Origin: Clytia hemisphaerica
Lineage: Eukaryota > Cnidaria > Hydrozoa > Leptothecata > Clytiidae
Direction: 5' to 3'
NCBI GenBank assembly: GCA_902728285.1
Contig: CACVBU010000490.1
Coordinates: 62,001 to 126,000, forward strand
Length of the DNA: 64,000 nt
Within the stretch, counting starts at the first letter, position 1, and each line of letters opens with the position of its first letter. The translations under genes and the position numbers were made by a program. Below the pieces are notes generated by a model. That model was not told the DNA's origin, ran no database searches, and saw only the letters and a list, made by a program, of their open reading frames with translations. Positions 61,101-64,000 of this stretch are shown piece by piece.

Positions 61101-64000
61101 TTACCGGTCGACATGGAATGCCAATCGCCCTGAAAACTAGAATCAAAAGGAAGAAATATCATTAATCCGATATCAATATTTTGAGTAAATATGTTGCAAA
61201 ATACAAAATAACAGCATATCCTCAAAATTTTTCACTAAATAAAAAAGTTCATATCTGGCCTCATAGAAATTTCATTAAAGAAGCAGTAGTCTGTGTCAAA
61301 GATAATTTTGAATAAAGGACAAAGTGGTTCAGTAAAGAGATGTAAATTTATTTTGAGGCCAACTCACTACTTCCCTTTAGCCTAAAATATATGAGTTTGC
61401 GTACAGCCTTAACTAAAATGTAAAATTCTTGTCCATCTACCACCTAGACTATCAAAATAGTCGTCTACGACGCTGCAGCTAACGCCCGCCTTACGCTTAC
61501 TATGTTCGCCTAGTTCATTCATCATTTCCAAACTAAACTAGCGGCTTTTTTCCAGATTAATATTATCCCTGTTTCGACTTATTTCCCCGATTTGTGTGTA
61601 CGAGAAAAGGACTGTTCTACAGCCGATTGTCTACCTGTCGTCAACATTGCACTGAATACCCAACATTGACCGTATTTGACAGACAAGTTCTTTTGTTGAT
61701 AATGTTGCAGGATATCTGGTGTGCTTGACCACGATGTCGGTGCTTTACCGTCGTCATAATTGCCGTCCCAGCGTCCTGAAAGCAGCCCTGTGTTGTCACA
61801 ACTATTTCCCTAAAATGGAAAAAAGTTTTTTGTTTTTTAAAGAAGTACATTGTTTGTGAAAAATAAAATAAAACTTTTTATATATCAGTAGAAGAAGCTG
61901 GTGGTGATTTTTGTCTAAAGTGTAAATATTCAATAGAAACAATAATGACCAAAAATCTAAAAAAAGTCTGATAAAAAACTCTTCAGAAAGTAGCCCGCAG
62001 GGCGTAAAGAGTTTTTCGTTTGATATATCATATCTATAAACCAGTGAAAAGCTTAAAAGAAACGTACGGAAGGAAGAATTACAGATTAAAGGCCTTTTTG
62101 CTAGTGCTTGGCAAATTATAAGTTCTTGTTTTTCTCACCTTTGAAGATAAGAATCTAGCGATCAGAGCAGCAGATGTTCGTTCTTTCCCTTTCATCTCAT
62201 CAAGCATCTTCAGAACGGTGAACAAACAAATCTCTTCAAACTAGAAAAATAAGAATCAAGACTTGAAGTTGGCATCAATGAAACTAAATGAAGTTTGATA
62301 CCCCTGTTCCAAAGCCCACGGTGAGAATTTTCCCACAGTCGGGATGAAAATTTATATCGAAATCTCAATATCTCTTAAATTTTATTTTTCCTAACTCCAA
62401 GAATCCAGTTTGAATTGTTCTAGAGTACAAGCTAAAGTCAATTTCCTAGTTTAGCTGAAAATTCATCGTAATTATTCCAACGGGGACGAAATTTCAGCCA
62501 ATAGTGGCTGTCAGTGTTTTTGAAATATTAGTATTCAAAATTCAAAAAACAAGAGTGCTATTTCAAAAAAGGAAAATGGGTAAACTATTGGCCAATCTTT
62601 GCAACTTTGCAAGGTATCTAGAACTGAATCATTTGACTTTTTAGTTCCACACTGGCCGGAAAAATCAGTAGACGGGGATGTCTGCAATGATGGATGAACC
62701 AACAGATCAAACTTCAAGGAGTAGACTCAGGAAAATCTTTCAGATGAATAATATTAAGGCTTGTTGCCCAGCTTTAAGTGTTAACTCTTTTTTATTAGCA
62801 TGTAGAAACCATATCAGTGTAACTGGTAACTGGGGTGATTCCCTTGGGAGCGGTTTCCATATGGTAGTAAAAAAGGTGCATACAAATATACATAAGATTT
62901 CCATTTTGTCGCAGAAAAGAGGAGACATACCTGTCCAAAGTACCATTTGAGGGGAACTGGTCGATAACCAGTACCACGGTAAATCAAACCACGTTGTCGG
63001 AGAAGATACTCTTTGATTTTATCCTCATCCTCCATGTAGACTTCGTCATCTGCGAAGAGAAGAAAAAGATGAGAAGAAGATGAATGCTGATTTCTTTAGA
63101 GGGTGCAATTTTCTCGTAAGTTTCAATAGTCACTCTGCAAGATGGCCAATGTTATGGCCAATTTCTGATTTTAAAATACTTTTTACAGTAGGATGAAGAA
63201 GTTACGTTACAAGAGTAGAGTTTTCGTCTGTTTATTGTACAACATTCTTAACTAACCACTTCACCAGTAGTATAAAGACTTAAAGACTGTCAATGTGTCA
63301 TTGGTTAACTTTACCTACTACAATATGAGAAATTAACCAAGTTTTCTGCTTAGTTAGTTCACAACGATATACACTACGTTCGTGAAGGGTATTTGTCCTT
63401 GAAATAATTTTAGAAATTGCCCATTGGTTTTTTTAGAGAGCGACTATAAGATTTATGAGGATCTTCTCAAAATTTTCATGGTCAAAATCTTTGGTGATAT
63501 TCTTTGGAAGAAGATACCATGCATTTTTCTTCCATCATATGCACAGAAGATATTAACCTATTTGTTTGAGGAACGATGGTCAAATGGCTTATAGAGTCAG
63601 CGTTACCAACAAGGGGTTCGTGGTTCAAATCCTAGTCCCTTCCAAAATTCGAATCAGTTTATAGATAGCCAAGCCGGCTGGCCGTGCAACAAAAAGGCCT
63701 ATATTACTGGCCTATCCACGTTAAATATTCATTCTATCTAGTTAACTCTTAAGTATTCCATTGTTACCTTTACACCATGGATTAAAGAGAATGCAGCATT
63801 TCGAATCATGTAAATAAATCACACCATCGTCATCTTCAAGAGTTAAACTGAAACAGCCAACTAATGCATCTGACGGAATGAATATTTCGACATTGACTTC
63901 AGTTTTGGTGAAATCTACGATACGGTAGCCCCATTTATCTGAGAATGAAGAAAAGTCATATACATTGGAGTCCTCATAACAAGGGGAATACAAAGTCAAG
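55014..64000 (-). CDS. Transglutaminase (13 exons, N-terminus outside the window)
   Basis: Minus-strand exons: 64000-63768, 63049-62931, 62240-62139, 61809-61635, 61136-60998, 60595-60492, 59568-59401, 58971-58819, 58450-58250, 57883-57702, 57080-56962, 56105-56054, 55118-55014. All junctions have GT..AG and keep one frame over about 616 residues, ending in TAA. Domain order is that of animal transglutaminases (TGM/factor XIII A): N-terminal beta-sandwich (ends FNPWCK), catalytic core, then two beta-barrels. The triad is complete: Cys in GQCWVF (codon 61663-61665), His in FHVWND (60586-60588) and Asp in QAVDSTPQE (60517-60519). Calcium-site residues are present ([16 protein letters not shown]). 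It should form calcium-dependent glutamyl-lysine cross-links between proteins, in clotting, matrix or cell contexts. About 70 N-terminal residues are missing at the window edge. Confidence 0.95.
55162..55470. repeat. CCCGGGG-family member in a transglutaminase intron
   Basis: Starts with GCGGGGGTGGGGTGTACTTA, then repeated TAAGGGTCGGAAA words, and ends at ATACCCCTCATCC. Lies in the last intron. Confidence 0.55.
55664..56006. repeat. CCCGGGG-family member in a transglutaminase intron
   Basis: Starts CCTCCGGGAGGGGGGAGGGT and ends TTGCAAACCTAGTAACCCCC. The interior is collinear with 24418-24696. Lies in the last intron. Confidence 0.6.
56054..56105 (-). CDS. Transglutaminase short exon of second barrel
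   Basis: 52 bases: acceptor TTTTTCAG, donor AGAT|GTAAGC. Encodes [18 protein letters not shown]; phase 2 in, phase 0 out, matching both neighbours. Confidence 0.8.
56730..56960. repeat. Third diverged copy of the repeat seen at 51955
   Basis: Shares ACGCCCGATTGAAAGTAAAA-type sequence and TTTTTCTTGCTTCAGAAAGG with 51955-52165. Lies within a transglutaminase intron. Confidence 0.4.
56962..57080 (-). CDS. Transglutaminase exon: [16 protein letters not shown]
   Basis: Acceptor TTTTCAG, donor TTAG|GTGTGT. Encodes [19 protein letters not shown] and a [12 protein letters not shown] strand of the second barrel. Confidence 0.85.
57702..57883 (-). CDS. Transglutaminase exon: barrel 1 to barrel 2
   Basis: Acceptor TTTTCCAG, donor TAAG|GTAACA. 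Ends [15 protein letters not shown], the usual start of the second barrel. The open frame runs beyond the donor into the intron, but family comparison supports stopping at 57702. Confidence 0.87.
58250..58450 (-). CDS. Transglutaminase exon: first beta-barrel
   Basis: Acceptor TTTGTAG, donor ACAA|GTGAGT. Encodes [20 protein letters not shown] and [14 protein letters not shown], an immunoglobulin-like barrel. Confidence 0.85.
58819..58971 (-). CDS. Transglutaminase exon: end of core, calcium Glu residues
   Basis: Acceptor ATTTACAG, donor AAAG|GTATCT. Encodes [19 protein letters not shown], with the two Glu that bind calcium in homologues, then a linker to barrel 1. Confidence 0.92.
59009..59165. 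mobile_element. Tigger/pogo-like fragment in a transglutaminase intron
   Basis: CAGTCAACTCTCTCTAATTC followed by GAATC and TAATTCGAAA. The right end is not identified. Confidence 0.5.
59401..59568 (-). CDS. Transglutaminase exon: [13 protein letters not shown] to RNRTTIG
   Basis: Acceptor TTCACAG, donor ATTG|GTAAGC. Encodes [19 protein letters not shown] and [13 protein letters not shown], the segment that follows the triad in the core. Confidence 0.93.
59656..60198 (-). mobile_element. Mutator-like MITE, copy 2, in a transglutaminase intron
   Basis: 543 bases bounded by TACCCTGA and TTCACGGTA, flanked on both sides by AGTTTTCAT (59647-59655 and 60199-60207), a perfect 9-base duplication. 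Reverse-complement copy of 7944-10130 without that copy's inserted element, so it preserves the empty TTAA site. Its ORF (59995-60207) differs from copy 1 largely at amino-acid-changing positions. Confidence 0.93.
60492..60595 (-). CDS. Transglutaminase exon with catalytic His and Asp
   Basis: Acceptor TTATTCAG, donor ATGG|GTAAGA. Completes [19 protein letters not shown] and [13 protein letters not shown]. The His and the Asp are 23 residues apart, as in factor XIII A and TGM2. Confidence 0.95.
60761..60845. mobile_element. 85-bp MITE with CAGCTGGCACACAACG ends
   Basis: Ends CAGCTGGCACACAACG and (reverse complement) CAACTGGCACACAACG, with AACGTT words between. Located in a transglutaminase intron. 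Confidence 0.75.
60998..61136 (-). CDS. Transglutaminase exon: [20 protein letters not shown]
   Basis: Acceptor TTCTAG, donor TGTG|GTAAGA. Family signature [15 protein letters not shown] and the acidic Asp/Asn run ([14 protein letters not shown]) that binds calcium in relatives. Confidence 0.93.
61635..61809 (-). CDS. Transglutaminase exon with the catalytic Cys
   Basis: Acceptor TTTTAG, donor ACAG|GTAGAC. Encodes [19 protein letters not shown] and [14 protein letters not shown]; the Cys of GQCW is the active-site nucleophile. Confidence 0.95.
62139..62240 (-). CDS. Transglutaminase exon: [15 protein letters not shown]
   Basis: Acceptor TTTCTAG, donor AAAG|GTGAGA, phase 0 on both sides. Encodes [15 protein letters not shown] and [13 protein letters not shown]. 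Confidence 0.92.
62300..62510. repeat. Diverged ACACC-ended family fragment in a transglutaminase intron
   Basis: TACCCCTGTTCCAAAGCC at the start, GTCGGGATGAAAA, then CAACGGGGACGAAATTTCAG, GCCAATAGTGG. Consistent order but no intact ends. Confidence 0.45.
62931..63049 (-). CDS. Transglutaminase exon: [13 protein letters not shown] to WYFGQ
   Basis: Acceptor TTCGCAG, donor CAG|GTATGT. The codon split at the start gives Asp, making [15 protein letters not shown], as expected for the family. Includes [19 protein letters not shown]. Confidence 0.92.
63567..63740 (+). mobile_element. tRNA-derived SINE-like element
   Basis: An A-box-like TGGTCAAATGG (63577-63587) and a B-box GGTTCAAATCC (63622-63632) about 45 bases apart form an RNA polymerase III promoter, but the arms around the B box do not pair well enough for a working tRNA. 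About 100 bases of unrelated tail follow. In a transglutaminase intron, opposite strand. Confidence 0.55.
63768..64000 (-). CDS. Transglutaminase exon: N-terminal beta-sandwich (partial)
   Basis: Open to the window edge, so its 5' boundary is not seen. Encodes the end of the N-terminal domain ([26 protein letters not shown]). Donor AAAG|GTAACA, phase 1. Confidence 0.88.

Noticed and set aside
63577..63655. Functional tRNA gene
   Set aside because: A and B boxes are present but acceptor and T stems do not pair properly; more likely a SINE head.

Overview
The window is nuclear DNA of an intron-rich, AT-rich invertebrate animal. Coding exons are small islands with GT..AG splice sites, separated by long AT-rich introns and spacers packed with short inverted-repeat transposons. 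A SoxE-type HMG-box gene carrying the SoxE dimerisation motif ([11 protein letters not shown]) points to a bilaterian, possibly a deuterostome or lophotrochozoan. I cannot name the species or phylum from sequence alone.

Layout. (1) 1-2583: spacer with a hairpin, a TIR element and a 30-bp duplication. (2) 2584-3723, plus strand: an intact single-exon MADF-BESS DNA-binding protein whose 3' end is repeated twice more just downstream. (3) 4542-6494, minus strand: a three-exon secreted protein with signal peptide, Cys-rich N-terminus and a fibrinogen-like motif joined to an unrecognised domain. (4) 6495-10658: spacer dominated by a 9-bp-TSD (Mutator-like) element split by a 1.6-kb TTAA-inserted element. 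(5) 10659-15627, minus strand: the SoxE gene (HMG/C-terminal exon plus N-terminal exon). A possible first exon lies far upstream at 34358-34378, which would make an 18.7-kb intron. (6) 15628-55013: a long region with no other recognisable gene, holding many small DNA transposons of at least six families. (7) 55014-64000, minus strand: thirteen exons of a transglutaminase gene with complete catalytic triad; its N-terminal exon(s) lie beyond the window end.

The genes do not form a pathway: a transcription regulator (MADF-BESS), a developmental transcription factor (SoxE), a secreted recognition-type protein and a protein cross-linking enzyme. The most informative non-gene content is transposons. 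Two copies of a roughly 545-bp element each carry a perfect 9-bp target-site duplication, and one of them supplies the unfilled site for the TTAA element sitting in the other. Two further elements of about 715 bp, with 16-bp TIRs and TTAA duplications, share an open reading frame that runs in from the TIR. A family with CCCGGGGG ends has 8-bp duplications, and a family with ACACCCCCTTCTC ends has 6-bp duplications.

Limits: exon calls rest on splice consensus, reading-phase continuity and remembered family motifs. No alignment, transcript or database search was possible.
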